This document shows positions 8,177-17,392 of a DNA stretch of 64,000 nucleotides, piece by piece. The DNA is from BM714 sp964484935 (GTDB lineage Bacteria; Bacillota; Clostridia; Peptostreptococcales; BM714). Position numbers and translations under genes: made by a program. Below the pieces are notes generated by a model. That model saw only the letters and a program-made list of their open reading frames with translations. It was not told where the DNA came from and ran no database searches. Each line of letters starts with the position of its first letter. The first letter of the stretch is position 1. The DNA lies in NCBI GenBank assembly GCA_964484935.1, contig CAZAFW010000004.1, forward strand, positions 1-64,000, read 5' to 3'.

Positions 8177-9526
8177 TCATTCTCCTGAAATATCGAGTTT
8201 CCCTATCAAAATGCTAGGAGAACCCACATGTCCCGAACCGGGCATTATGAACTTGAGGTCGCTGCATATGCATTCAATGTCCATGAGCATATCGAAATAA
8301 TTTCCCGCAACAGTTATTTGATGGACCGCTTCCTCAATTTTGCCTCCACGAACTGCAAACCCCGAAGCAGAGAGCGAAAAATCGCCCGAAACAGAATTGA
8401 GTCCCGCATGTAGTCCTTGGACATCTGTAATATACATTCCCCCGCCCATATTCTCAACCGCTTCAGAGATTGAAAAGGTTCCCGGACTTATAAAGAAATT
8501 GGTCGGAGCTATCGATACAGGCGATTTATAGGAACCTTTGAATGCATTTCCAGTTGAGGCAAGGCCTTCTTTTTTGCCTGTTTTTTTGTTGTGGAGGAAA
8601 GTCTTCAGTATTCCATTTTCAATCACATTCTTCTTGAACGTGCATGTGCCTTCATCGTCAAAATTTCTCGAACCCGCCTTGTTTGGCAAAAGCGGATCGT
8701 CTATTATGGCAAGGTTCTCAGAACCCACTCTTTCACCTAGCCTTCCCTTGAGCAGAGAAAGATTGCGTTGAACATTTTCGGCCGAAAATGCCGAAGAAAA
8801 AGCCTGCAGCAAATCTGCCGAAACCTCGTTTGACAAAAGCGTCTTTCGGGAACCTGAAGCCATTGTTTTTGCTTCAAGCTGGTCAAGAGCCTTTCTTGCC
8901 GCCTCTTTCGCCAAAGCTTCGGCATCAAAATCCCCGAATTCATTCGACACGGTGTACGCGCTTCCTGTTTTTACTTTACCATCTTCCTTTGCCACAACTG
9001 AGATAAAAGCAAAGGCGATATTTTTTTCTTCTGAAAGGTCAAGTCCCTTTGAATTCATTATCATCCTGCCGCCCGAACTCTCTCCGTACAGGCAATAGTT
9101 GACAGCCTCTATTCTTTCATCAATCGAGAACGCTTTCTTTTCCATGTCCAACGCAAATGCTATTTTTTCTTCTTCGGTGATTTTTTCAAGGTCAGTATTC
9201 TTCAGTTCCATTTTGCCGCATTTTTCATTGTCGAAATGAATTTCTTCTTTTTCGGAAGCCTCCATTATGTCGGCATTTTCTTTTACGCCTGAAATCAATT
9301 CTTCCAGTCTTATGCCGTTGAGATTTTCCGTATAGATATAGCCCATCGAGTTCTCGCTTATTCCCCTTGCTGAAAGGCCCCTGTTTTCCTCCAAGGCAAA
9401 ATGTTCCACCCTGGCGTCATATACTCTCACGTTGAACGATTTTGATTCTCCAACATAAATTTCGATTTCCTCGACTCCTTGTTTTTGCGCCAATTCAAAG
9501 AGGGCCTCAGTTTTGAATTTTTCCAT
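8177..9526 (-). CDS. pmbA: TldE/PmbA family metalloprotease partner subunit
   Basis: The 449-residue protein is the non-catalytic-zinc partner of TldD. Together they form a heterodimeric protease known for processing modified peptides (microcin B17) and degrading CcdA. The N-terminal EIEIYVGESKSFNVRVYDARVEHF and C-terminal glycine-rich GNYFDMLMDIECICSDL segments are typical. It lacks the HExxxH of TldD, as expected. AAGGAG lies upstream of the ATG at 9526. It starts three bases after the tldD stop, so they form one translational unit. The physiological substrate here is unknown. Confidence 0.92.
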   Translation of the reverse strand: MEKFKTEALFELAQKQGVEEIEIYVGESKSFNVRVYDARVEHFALEENRGLSARGISENSMGYIYTENLNGIRLEELISGVKENADIMEASEKEEIHFDNEKCGKMELKNTDLEKITEEEKIAFALDMEKKAFSIDERIEAVNYCLYGESSGGRMIMNSKGLDLSEEKNIAFAFISVVAKEDGKVKTGSAYTVSNEFGDFDAEALAKEAARKALDQLEAKTMASGSRKTLLSNEVSADLLQAFSSAFSAENVQRNLSLLKGRLGERVGSENLAIIDDPLLPNKAGSRNFDDEGTCTFKKNVIENGILKTFLHNKKTGKKEGLASTGNAFKGSYKSPVSIAPTNFFISPGTFSISEAVENMGGGMYITDVQGLHAGLNSVSGDFSLSASGFAVRGGKIEEAVHQITVAGNYFDMLMDIECICSDLKFIMPGSGHVGSPSILIGKLDISGE

Positions 9527-9529
9527 CTT

Positions 9530-10918
9530 CTACCGCTCCTTCCTGCCTCCTACTGTTATTGACTCGACACGCAAAGCCGGTTGCCCTACATTTACAGGTA
9601 TGCTTCCGCTTACAGATCCACACATGCCTTGCCCAAATGACAAATTATCGGCAACCATATCTATTTTTTTTAAAATCGACAAGCCATTTCCTATAAGCGT
9701 TGCTCCCCTCACAGGTTTCCCTATCTTGCCGTTTTCGATCAAATAACCTTCCATCACTGCAAAATTAAATTCACCGGTAGCCGGGTCAACCGACCCCCCG
9801 CCCATTTTTTTTGCGTAAAGCCCGTTTTCGGTGCTTGATATAAGATCCTCAAAACTGTTTTTTCCGGGAGCTATATATGTGTTGGTCATTCTCGATGTAG
9901 GCGGATATTTGTAGGATTGGCGCCTGCCAGATCCAGTTGGAGCCATTCCCATTTTCTTTCCGTTGAGCCTGTCGACCATGTAACCTTTCAATATGCCGTT
10001 TTCAATCAAAATATTCTTGCGGGTTTTTAAGCCCTCGTCGTCAAATCCGGCAGAACCCCATTGGCCGGGGATGCTTCCATCATCGATTGCAGTCAAAACG
10101 CCGGAAGCAATTTTTTCGCCCGTTTTCCCGGCGAAAACCGATGTGCCTTTGGCAACCGAAGTAGCCTCGAGTCCATGTCCGCAAGCTTCGTGGAAAATGA
10201 CGCCTCCAAAACCGTTTTCTATAACCACCTTCATTTTGCCGCTTGGAGCGAAGTCGGCATGAAGCATTGTTGCCGCCATTTCCGAAGCCTCCCTTGCGTA
10301 TTTACCGAGGTCTATCGTTTCATAAAACTCAAATCCCATGGATGCTCCCGGGGCAAAGTGCCCGGTCTGCATTTCCCCTCCGGACTCGGCTACTGATTGT
10401 ATGGAAGTCCTTGTCCTCACTCTTTCGTCCTCTACCCAAAGGCCCTCGGAGTTTGCAATCAAAACCTTTTGCACGATATCAAGATAATTTATTCTCACCT
10501 GGGTTATCTCGTCTGAAAAACCTGATGCGGATTCATGGGCTCTTTTCAGCAAAAGCACCTTTTCTTTTTTGCCTATGTCTCCGGGATATTTCAATATTTC
10601 GATTAGAGGAGTCCCGACATGTCTTCTGAAATCAAGCACCGTTGTTTTTTCTTTCCCCTCAAGAGCCAAAGCCGCCTTCTCCGCAACCATTTTAAGATGT
10701 TCGGCTGAAGTGTCGTTTGTGTACGCATAAACACTTTCTGTTCCCCTTATTATTCTGATGCCTACCCCGTAATCCTGACCTGAAACCGTGTTCTCCACAA
10801 GACCGCCTACCAGCCCTATAGTTTGATTTCTTTTATTTTCAAAAAAAATTTCTGAAAAATCGGCTCCTTTCGACAAAGCCGCATCCAATGTTCCCCTTAT
10901 AACGTTTGCTTTAAGCAT
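9530..10918 (-). CDS. tldD: Zinc metalloprotease TldD
   Basis: The 462-residue catalytic subunit of the TldD/TldE protease carries the HEACGHGLEA zinc motif, in GGVIFHEACGHGLEATSVAKG about mid-protein. The start MLKANVIRG at 10918 is supported by AGGAGGGAGG directly upstream; an in-frame start at 10969 would add an unlikely hydrophobic prefix. It is the first gene of the tldD-pmbA-tilS-ftsH string. No modified-peptide biosynthesis genes are visible in the window, so a general role is more likely than toxin maturation. Confidence 0.93.
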   Translation of the reverse strand: MLKANVIRGTLDAALSKGADFSEIFFENKRNQTIGLVGGLVENTVSGQDYGVGIRIIRGTESVYAYTNDTSAEHLKMVAEKAALALEGKEKTTVLDFRRHVGTPLIEILKYPGDIGKKEKVLLLKRAHESASGFSDEITQVRINYLDIVQKVLIANSEGLWVEDERVRTRTSIQSVAESGGEMQTGHFAPGASMGFEFYETIDLGKYAREASEMAATMLHADFAPSGKMKVVIENGFGGVIFHEACGHGLEATSVAKGTSVFAGKTGEKIASGVLTAIDDGSIPGQWGSAGFDDEGLKTRKNILIENGILKGYMVDRLNGKKMGMAPTGSGRRQSYKYPPTSRMTNTYIAPGKNSFEDLISSTENGLYAKKMGGGSVDPATGEFNFAVMEGYLIENGKIGKPVRGATLIGNGLSILKKIDMVADNLSFGQGMCGSVSGSIPVNVGQPALRVESITVGGRKER

Positions 10919-11010
10919 TTTGTTCCTCCCTCCTATAAATACTAAAAGCATGGTCAGAGCCATGCTCATAATGGGATTTTACCCCTGTCTTTATTTTACT
11001 CTCATATTCT

Positions 11011-11916
11011 TCACCTTGTCATTAAATAACCTTCTAGATTGTCATAGTCGCTTACGATTATGTCCTTGTAGCCGAAGATTTCCATAATCTCCTGCAATAT
11101 TATGCTTCCGGCATATATTATATCGGCTCTTTCACTGTCAAGCCCTACTATTTTTTTTCGGCTGTCGAGCTTGGCTTTTCCAAACCCGCTTATCATTTCA
11201 CGTATTTCTCCCAGCCCGATGCTTGCCAAATGAATCTTTTCCCGATTGTAATTTTCCATTTTAAGTTTTATTGCTCCCAAAGTTGTTATTGTTCCACCTA
11301 TCCCCACAGCTATTCCTTTTTCAAATGGAAAAACGTCCGCAAGTCCGCTCTTTATAATGTTCCTGACGTGCCTTTCCAATTCACGCGATTCAACGGGGTC
11401 GACAGGATCTGATTTTATGAATTGCTCAGTCATCCTTACCGCACCAATGTCGAGGCTCTTCTTGTAAAAAATCTTTTCTTTGTTTCCCACTACAAATTCA
11501 GTGCTTCCGCCGCCTATGTCCACCATCATGATAATGCCTTTCGCGTCGAAGCTTGAAATAACGCCGAAATATCCCATTTCCGCCTCCTCGTCGCCCGACA
11601 GGATTTCAACTTCAATCGGCAGAACAGATTGGATCTTTTGGACAATTTCATCCCTGTTTCCGGCATCCCTGACCGCGCTCGTGGCCAATGCCTTTATATC
11701 ATGTGCTCCTTCATCCAATGCTATTTTAACAAATTCGTCCAAGGCATCCATGCATCTTTCAAGCGCATTTTCTCCAATCACTCTTGAATGGTCTACCATT
11801 TCGCCCAACCTGACCATACGCACATGCTTCTTGCCACTCACTATTTTTCCTTTTTCCATATCTGCAACAAGCATCCTTATTGAATTGGTTCCTATGTCTA
11901 TTACCGCACGCTTCAT
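11011..11916 (-). CDS. Ppx/GppA phosphatase family protein
   Basis: This 301-residue ASKHA-fold protein would hydrolyse exopolyphosphate or pppGpp. The N-terminal phosphate loop is VIDIGTNSIRMLVADM and the second is VDIGGGSTEFVVG at about residues 136-148. It has only the two ASKHA domains and lacks the C-terminal HD extension of long E. coli Ppx. GGAGTGA precedes the ATG at 11916. It lies after divIC, where clostridia often carry this gene. Polyphosphate and pppGpp activity cannot be separated by sequence. Confidence 0.9.
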   Translation of the reverse strand: MKRAVIDIGTNSIRMLVADMEKGKIVSGKKHVRMVRLGEMVDHSRVIGENALERCMDALDEFVKIALDEGAHDIKALATSAVRDAGNRDEIVQKIQSVLPIEVEILSGDEEAEMGYFGVISSFDAKGIIMMVDIGGGSTEFVVGNKEKIFYKKSLDIGAVRMTEQFIKSDPVDPVESRELERHVRNIIKSGLADVFPFEKGIAVGIGGTITTLGAIKLKMENYNREKIHLASIGLGEIREMISGFGKAKLDSRKKIVGLDSERADIIYAGSIILQEIMEIFGYKDIIVSDYDNLEGYLMTR

Positions 11917-11941
11917 GACATCACTCCGTCTCTAGTCGTCA

Positions 11942-12274
11942 TCAGTCGTCTTCTTCGTCTTCTTCCTTGTTTTCCCTAAAACGATAAACAATGTCGTTTT
12001 CCTTGACCAAGTCCAGTTCCACTCTGGCAATCTCCTCGACATAAGCATCCGTACCCGCCTCTTCAATTTCCTTTTCGATTTCCGCCAATTCCTCTTCCTT
12101 TTCAGCAAGTTCGATCAAAACGCGGGCTTCCTCTGCTTTAAGTTGCCTGTACATCCTTTGTTGTTTTATAAGAACCGTTAAAAAATATGACCCCAAAACA
12201 AGAAGTATGGCAATTGCAATGAAATTTCTCTTTATGAAATTCCCTTTCCTTTTCCTTTTCCTTCCTGCAGCCAT
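11942..12274 (-). CDS. divIC: Septum formation initiator DivIC/FtsB-like
   Basis: This 110-residue bitopic membrane protein has a basic N-terminus (KRKRKGNFIKRN), one membrane helix (FIAIAILLVLGSYFLTVLI), then a coiled coil rich in Glu/Lys/Leu and the ARVELDLVKENDIVYRF motif of the FtsB/DivIC family. It ends in a strongly acidic tail. It should join FtsL and DivIB in the divisome. It lies directly after rqcP, whereas spore formers usually have yabP and yabQ between the two. Confidence 0.88.
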   Translation of the reverse strand: MAAGRKRKRKGNFIKRNFIAIAILLVLGSYFLTVLIKQQRMYRQLKAEEARVLIELAEKEEELAEIEKEIEEAGTDAYVEEIARVELDLVKENDIVYRFRENKEEDEEDD

Positions 12275-12301
12275 AGAAACACCTCTTATCCTTTGAATTC
12301 C

Positions 12302-12544
12302 TTATATTATTTCCTCATACAAATCGGTGGCCTCTTCCTTCTTGACATGTTCCTTTATATCCTTGATTTTGAATCTCATCACACGATTTCCCATTTCAAT
12401 TTCTACTATATCCCCAATTGACACTTCCGCTCCGGGCTTTACTTCTTTTTCATTTATTTTAATTCGACCCTTCCCGCAAGCTTCCTTCGCTGCAGTCCTT
12501 CTCTTTATCAATCTTGAAACCTTTAAAAATTTATCTATTCTCAA
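12302..12544 (-). CDS. rqcP: RNA-binding S4 domain protein RqcP
   Basis: The 80-residue protein is essentially a single S4 domain: RIDKFLKVSRLIKRRTAAKEACGKGRIKIN and KPGAEVSIGDIVEIEMG. RqcP binds stalled 50S subunits with RqcH and helps add Ala tails during ribosome quality control. I place the start at TTG 12544 because GGGAGG lies nine bases upstream and the protein then begins exactly at the conserved MRIDKFL. A longer reading frame from 12589 crosses the hup terminator and is unlikely. Confidence 0.9.
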   Translation of the reverse strand: MRIDKFLKVSRLIKRRTAAKEACGKGRIKINEKEVKPGAEVSIGDIVEIEMGNRVMRFKIKDIKEHVKKEEATDLYEEII

Positions 12545-12575
12545 AACCGTTCTCCTCCCAGTATTTTTCCTAATT

Positions 12576-12600
12576 AAAAAAGCAGCCATAGGCTGCTTTC
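12576..12600 (-). terminator. Terminator after hup
   Basis: AAAGCAGCC and GGCTGCTTT flank a 3-base loop, followed on the minus strand by TTTTTTAATTA. It would end the mazG-hup transcript just before rqcP. Confidence 0.85.
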
Positions 12601-12765
12601 AGAATGACGAAAAATCAAATTTCCCCGCAACCTTTAAAAATGTTTCCCGGCGCATTACCATGCCCCGGAATAACAATTGAAAAGCTCATTGAAACACGAG
12701 ATTTCACCATTCTGTATTTTTGAGACTTTGACAACAACCTCAAAGCGGTCACAGCCAGCTTGTTT

Positions 12766-13044
12766 CTATTTGTTTACCAAATCTTTAAGTGCTTTTCCTG
12801 CTTTGAATACCGGAGCCTTTGATGCAGGAATTTCAATTACTTGTTCGGGATTTCTAGGATTTCTTCCCTGTCTTGCTTTTCTTTCTTTAACATCAAATGT
12901 TCCAAATCCAACGAGTTGAACTTTTTCCCCGGCCAGCAATGATTCCTCTATACTTGTAACAAAAGAGTTCAAGACCATCTCGGTATCTTTCTTGGTAAGC
13001 CCGGCTTTTTCGGCCATGCTCGCAATCAATTCAGCTTTATTCAT
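12766..13044 (-). CDS. hup: DNA-binding protein HU
   Basis: This 92-residue histone-like protein has the canonical HU profile. MNKAELIASMAEKAGLTKKDTE begins the dimerisation helices, VGFGTFDVKERKARQGRNP forms the beta arm entry, and the C-terminus is VFKAGKALKDLVNK. The ATG at 13044 has AGGAGG upstream; an upstream in-frame extension to 13107 is not credible. It bends and packages DNA. A terminator follows 165 bases downstream, and that gap holds no gene with a start codon. Confidence 0.96.
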   Translation of the reverse strand: MNKAELIASMAEKAGLTKKDTEMVLNSFVTSIEESLLAGEKVQLVGFGTFDVKERKARQGRNPRNPEQVIEIPASKAPVFKAGKALKDLVNK

Positions 13045-13138
13045 AATTAATTCCCTCCTGTGATATAATTGTGATTCGTTTATTCTTATTCTATGCGAAT
13101 GTTCCATTTCCTTTTTTTATTGCTCTTTTTTTTGAAAA

Positions 13139-14620
13139 TCAGCCGTTTTTTAATGTTTTCGCCTCTTCCCACAACAAATCCATCTCTTCAAGGCTCATTT
13201 TCTTCATATCCATTCCTTTTTCAATGGATTTGTTTTCGATGTGGCTGAATCGTTCGACGAACTTGTCGACGGTCGAATTCAATGCCTCTTCAGGATCGAT
13301 CTTGAGGAATCTTGCAACATTCACGACTGCAAAAATCAAGTCTCCTATTTCTTCCTTGGCGCGTCTTGCCGACAAAACCGGTTCGTTAAGAACTCCAATA
13401 AGCTCGTCCGTCTCTTCTCTTATTTTATCGAATGCAGGACCAACATCATCCCAATCGAAGCCCACCTTTGCGGCTTTCTTTTGTATCTTCACGCTTTTCA
13501 TAAGAGCCGGCAATGATCCCGGAACTCTTTTCATTGATTCAGAATGGGTCTTTTCCGATTTTTCTTCCCTTTTGATTTCCTCCCACTTGTCTTTCACTTT
13601 GCTCGCTGTATAAATTTCTTCATCGCCGAATACATGCGGATGGCGCCTAATCAGCTTTGTGCAGATCCCTTCTATGACATCGCCAACGTCGAAAATCCCT
13701 TTCTCTTCGGCCATTCTGCTGTGGAAAACAATCTGCAAAAGAACGTCTCCGAGCTCTTCGGTCATCAATGCGTAGTCGTTTTTATCAATCGCGTCCACCA
13801 CTTCATATGCTTCTTCTATCATGCAGTTTCTAATGCTTTCATGTGTCTGCTTCCGGTCCCAGGGGCACCCGCCTTCTCCCCTCAATCGGACCATTATATC
13901 AAGCAAGTCGAAAAAATCATGTTTTCCTTTTTTTTCACTTGCAAGAGACGGCACATAGACACTTGTAAGGTGGTCGAGATAATCCAGATGGTCAAGTTCG
14001 TATACCGGTATTTCTTCAATTCGCTCCATTTCGTCTATACCGGCTGCCCTTACAACCAGAATCAAATGTTCGTCGCCAAACAGCTCCGAAAGCGCAAGCT
14101 TGACCTCTGAGGCTGTATAACGATTGTAAACCTGGGTTATCAGAGTGTCAATCCTGGTGTCCGCAAGCTGGTCCCGTATTTGAAGGCCATCAACTATTCT
14201 AACTCCCATAACCGGGTCTTTCCTTACCGCCGCAAGAACCGCGTCCACAAAACTTGCTGCCGGAATAAAATCCAAATCGAACAAGCCGCTCTTCGACTTT
14301 TCAATCAGGATCTGCACAGTCTTTTCCGCAACAAAGGGACTCCCGGGGACTGCATAAACCAGATCCCCATTTTCTGACTCATTAATCAAATCATCCACTA
14401 TATTCTCATACACCGAATCAAATGTATCATGCCTTTCGTAATAGTCGTCAAACGTGTTGAAACTCAATCCTTTTTCTTTGAGCCAATCCACAGTGGGATG
14501 TTTTTCTGTTCTGAAGAAAAGCCTTTCCCTTGCGGTTTTATTGATTTTTTCATATGCATTGAAAGACAGATAATCCACGCTTCCCGGTCCAAGTCCAACA
14601 ACTGCTATTTTATTCTTCAT
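13139..14620 (-). CDS. mazG: Nucleoside triphosphate pyrophosphohydrolase MazG with N-terminal SAM-methylase-like domain
   Basis: This 493-residue fusion has a tetrapyrrole methylase-like domain at about residues 1-220 (KIAVVGLGPGSVDYLS, AVPGSPFVAEKTVQ) and tandem MazG all-alpha NTP pyrophosphohydrolase domains after about residue 250. The metal-binding EEAYEVVDAID and EELGDVLLQIVFHS are clear. The same fusion is known in B. subtilis YabN. It removes aberrant or damaged nucleotides. The ATG at 14620 overlaps the spoVB stop as ATGA, so translation is coupled. Confidence 0.94.
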   Translation of the reverse strand: MKNKIAVVGLGPGSVDYLSFNAYEKINKTARERLFFRTEKHPTVDWLKEKGLSFNTFDDYYERHDTFDSVYENIVDDLINESENGDLVYAVPGSPFVAEKTVQILIEKSKSGLFDLDFIPAASFVDAVLAAVRKDPVMGVRIVDGLQIRDQLADTRIDTLITQVYNRYTASEVKLALSELFGDEHLILVVRAAGIDEMERIEEIPVYELDHLDYLDHLTSVYVPSLASEKKGKHDFFDLLDIMVRLRGEGGCPWDRKQTHESIRNCMIEEAYEVVDAIDKNDYALMTEELGDVLLQIVFHSRMAEEKGIFDVGDVIEGICTKLIRRHPHVFGDEEIYTASKVKDKWEEIKREEKSEKTHSESMKRVPGSLPALMKSVKIQKKAAKVGFDWDDVGPAFDKIREETDELIGVLNEPVLSARRAKEEIGDLIFAVVNVARFLKIDPEEALNSTVDKFVERFSHIENKSIEKGMDMKKMSLEEMDLLWEEAKTLKNG

Positions 14621-16230
14621 GAATGCCACTTCCCTATTTTCATTTTATTTAATATTTCATAAATTCTCTTGCCTTTGGGAACAAGCTCAAAGTCTTTCGA
14701 TGTAACAGCTCCCGTATTAATAAGCATCCAACCGTAAACAAATACTCCGGCAGATATTGATGCCACCGTCGAAACCCCTCCTCCCAGCAAGGGAGTCAAT
14801 GCCCCGTGTCCCCAAAACGCCACAGCCCCCATTACCGCAGCTGAAACAAGCGGCTTTACGGAAAGCTTAAAAACCTGAAGATCCATTTTGAGATTTCTTT
14901 TGATGTATAGGACGTTTAGAGTTGCGGCAAGTGCATATCCGAAAACGGTTCCAATTGCCGCGCCTCTTACATTCAAGACCGGAATTCCCACAAGTACATA
15001 TGTCAAGACTATTTTGAGCAGCGCCCCGGCAGCCAAATTCCATACCGGCACAATAGGCCTTCCCATGCCTTGGAGAATTCCTGTAAGAGTCTGAAACATG
15101 GATAGAAAAATGATTCCAAATCCAAGCACCGAAAGAATTGCGCTTGCGCTTACGGCGCTCTCGATTTTAAAGGGATACAGGAGCCGCATTATCGGCTCTG
15201 CGAGCACCACCAATCCAAACGCCGCCGGAAGGGCTATTATGAGCGTCGCCCTAGCACCGGATTTTACTGTTTCTCCCAACATACCGTAGTCTTTTTTTGC
15301 AATCATATGCGATACTGCCGGAACAAGGCTTATCTGTATCGCTGCCGTCACTATCTGCGGAAGATTCATGAGAGGTGTTGCCATACCGGCCAGCTGGCCG
15401 TATAGACCGTTCGCAGACGCCTCACTGTATCCTATTTCTTGCAATCTTCTTAGCACTATTCCTACATCTATTGAATTCATAACCGGCAACACCGATGCGC
15501 CAATGGTTATCGGCACGGCTATCAAAAGGAGGGCTTTCACTATTTCATTGATTTTTTCAGGATTTTCGGGCCTTTTGATAGCCGTGCCGGCCTTGTGCCT
15601 GAAATAAATTGCAGCCATCGCCAATGCGCTTATAAGAGCCCCTGCTCCGGCGCCAAAAGTTGCTCCGGCAGCTGATATTTCAAGCCCTCTTCCAAGAAGG
15701 ACATATGCAAGCGCCAGTCCTACTGCCACTCTTACCAATTGTTCTATTATCTGTGAAACAGCTGTTGGTCTCATATCCCTGAGTCCCTGAAAGTATCCTC
15801 TAAAGGATGACATCAATGGCACAAAAAGTAGAGCCGGAGCTATTGCAATAATAGAATAATAAGCCTTTGGATTTTTAATCGCTTCCGAATAATATCTTGC
15901 TCCGAAAAAAAGAATCGACGATGTGAAAATTCCCAAGCCTGCGAGTATAAAAAAGGAAACCTTGAAAATACGATCCGCCCCGTAGAGATCACCTTTTGCC
16001 CTTCTTTCGGAAACCAATTTGGCTATCGCCGTAGGAAAACCTGCCGTCGAGGCAACAACAAGAATCAAGTATATGGGATAGGCGCTTTGATAATACCCCA
16101 TGCCTTCATCCCCAATGATGTTGCCGAGCGGTATCCTGAAAAAAGCCCCTATTATTTTTATTAAGATTCCTGCGGCTCCAAGAATCGCCGCCCCTTTAAG
16201 GAACGAATTGTCTTTACCCTTTTCAGTCAT
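14617..16230 (-). CDS. spoVB: SpoVB/MurJ-like polysaccharide flippase
   Basis: The 537-residue integral membrane protein has about 14 hydrophobic helices of the MOP/MVF superfamily. The N-terminus FLKGAAILGAAGILIKIIGAFFRIPLGNIIGDEGMGYYQ is characteristic of the Firmicute SpoVB/YtgP group, which moves lipid-linked peptidoglycan precursors across the membrane. The position between prsA and mazG is conserved in clostridia. The usual upstream spoVT is missing, so a vegetative lipid II flippase role is at least as likely as a spore-cortex role. Confidence 0.9.
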   Translation of the reverse strand: MTEKGKDNSFLKGAAILGAAGILIKIIGAFFRIPLGNIIGDEGMGYYQSAYPIYLILVVASTAGFPTAIAKLVSERRAKGDLYGADRIFKVSFFILAGLGIFTSSILFFGARYYSEAIKNPKAYYSIIAIAPALLFVPLMSSFRGYFQGLRDMRPTAVSQIIEQLVRVAVGLALAYVLLGRGLEISAAGATFGAGAGALISALAMAAIYFRHKAGTAIKRPENPEKINEIVKALLLIAVPITIGASVLPVMNSIDVGIVLRRLQEIGYSEASANGLYGQLAGMATPLMNLPQIVTAAIQISLVPAVSHMIAKKDYGMLGETVKSGARATLIIALPAAFGLVVLAEPIMRLLYPFKIESAVSASAILSVLGFGIIFLSMFQTLTGILQGMGRPIVPVWNLAAGALLKIVLTYVLVGIPVLNVRGAAIGTVFGYALAATLNVLYIKRNLKMDLQVFKLSVKPLVSAAVMGAVAFWGHGALTPLLGGGVSTVASISAGVFVYGWMLINTGAVTSKDFELVPKGKRIYEILNKMKIGKWHS

Positions 16231-16306
16231 GATTCCTCCAGTCGTTTAGCGAACAAAGCTTCGACAAATCCATTATACTCAAAACACTCAGTCCAATCAA
16301 CATTGC

Positions 16307-16329
16307 AAAAGGCCCGATAACGGGCCTTT
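16307..16329 (-). terminator. Terminator after prsA
   Basis: AAAGGCCCG and CGGGCCTTT pair around a 4-base loop. The minus strand continues TTTTGC, and the structure could also work on the plus strand. Confidence 0.7.
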
Positions 16330-16377
16330 GGGTCTGTATATGTTTTAATCTTTTTCAAGTATATAATCCTAATGACT

Positions 16378-17349
16378 CTACTCTATGTTTTCCGCATACC
16401 TCTTAATTTCCGCCGCTTCCACCAGAACGTCTATCTCTTCGACTATCTTGGTCTCCATGAGATTGTTCCTTATTGCCTCTTTCTCCATTTCGAGTTCTTC
16501 TTCGCTCATTTCGCTTTTAAGGTCTGAAAGAGTTTTTCTGTCCTCAACTTTTATTAGATGGTATCCGTAATCGGATTTTACGGGATCCCCTACAACTCCT
16601 AGCGGCAATGAAAAAGCGGCTTTCTCAAATTCAGGAACCATTGCCCCTCTCGCAAAATAGCCAAGGTCTCCTCCGTTTGCGGCTGAATAGGTGTCAATTG
16701 AATACTCCTTGGCCAGTTCTTCGAATTCGGATCCTTCGACCAATTTTGCCTGAACTTCCTCAAGTGCTTCTTCCGTTTCAACCAATATGTGGCTGGCTCT
16801 TACATTGACAACGTATTCATCGTATATCTCTTCGAGCCGCATTTGATCAATCCCGAGTTTTTCCAGCGTCTGCTGCTTGAATATGGAAAGATATTCCTCC
16901 ATCTCAAGCTGCTTCTTGATGAAATCTTCACCTATTTCATTTTCTTCATAAAAAGCCTTCATTTCCTCGCTGTTTTCAAGTTCTTTCTCAAACTCGCCGT
17001 ATGTCTTGTCGATTCCATCGACATCGAGTTCTGTGTTCTGCTCGACCATATGCTGGCGAATCAGTTCCTCTGTGATCATTTTTTCCATTATCTGCTCTTT
17101 TGCTATTTGTGTTATGGTTTTACCCTGTATTTCCTGGGACCATATCTGTTCTCCGTAAAGCTGGGTATAGTTCTTTTCAAAAATAGTAAAATTCTTGTTG
17201 AATTCGTCAAGTGAAATCTCTTGTCCGTTAACCTCGGCTATCAATGAACTTTCAACCGTTTCTTCATCCTCGCTGCCGCAACCGGCAAATAACGCCGCAA
17301 TTATAACAATCATAAGGACCAATACTGCTACTGTTTTGTTTTTATTCAT
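16378..17349 (-). CDS. prsA: Foldase lipoprotein PrsA-like (SurA_N plus PPIC peptidyl-prolyl isomerase)
   Basis: This 323-residue exported lipoprotein starts with a signal peptide and lipobox LFAGC, so the mature form is anchored by a diacylated Cys. A SurA-like N-terminal chaperone domain precedes a parvulin domain (RASHILVETEEALEEVQAKL to GYHLIKVEDR). It should fold exported proteins at the cell surface. The ATG at 17349 is preferred over one at 17361 because GGAG lies six bases before it. It sits between mfd and spoVB, as in other clostridia. Confidence 0.9.
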   Translation of the reverse strand: MNKNKTVAVLVLMIVIIAALFAGCGSEDEETVESSLIAEVNGQEISLDEFNKNFTIFEKNYTQLYGEQIWSQEIQGKTITQIAKEQIMEKMITEELIRQHMVEQNTELDVDGIDKTYGEFEKELENSEEMKAFYEENEIGEDFIKKQLEMEEYLSIFKQQTLEKLGIDQMRLEEIYDEYVVNVRASHILVETEEALEEVQAKLVEGSEFEELAKEYSIDTYSAANGGDLGYFARGAMVPEFEKAAFSLPLGVVGDPVKSDYGYHLIKVEDRKTLSDLKSEMSEEELEMEKEAIRNNLMETKIVEEIDVLVEAAEIKRYAENIE

Positions 17350-17392
17350 CAAAGTCTCCATCTCCCTCTTGTAATCACATTTATAACTTACA

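Noticed and set aside
12601..12765. Short reading frame after hup (CDRFEVVVKVSKIQNGEISCF...)
   Set aside because: It has no start codon or ribosome site and can only be read through the hup TAG stop.
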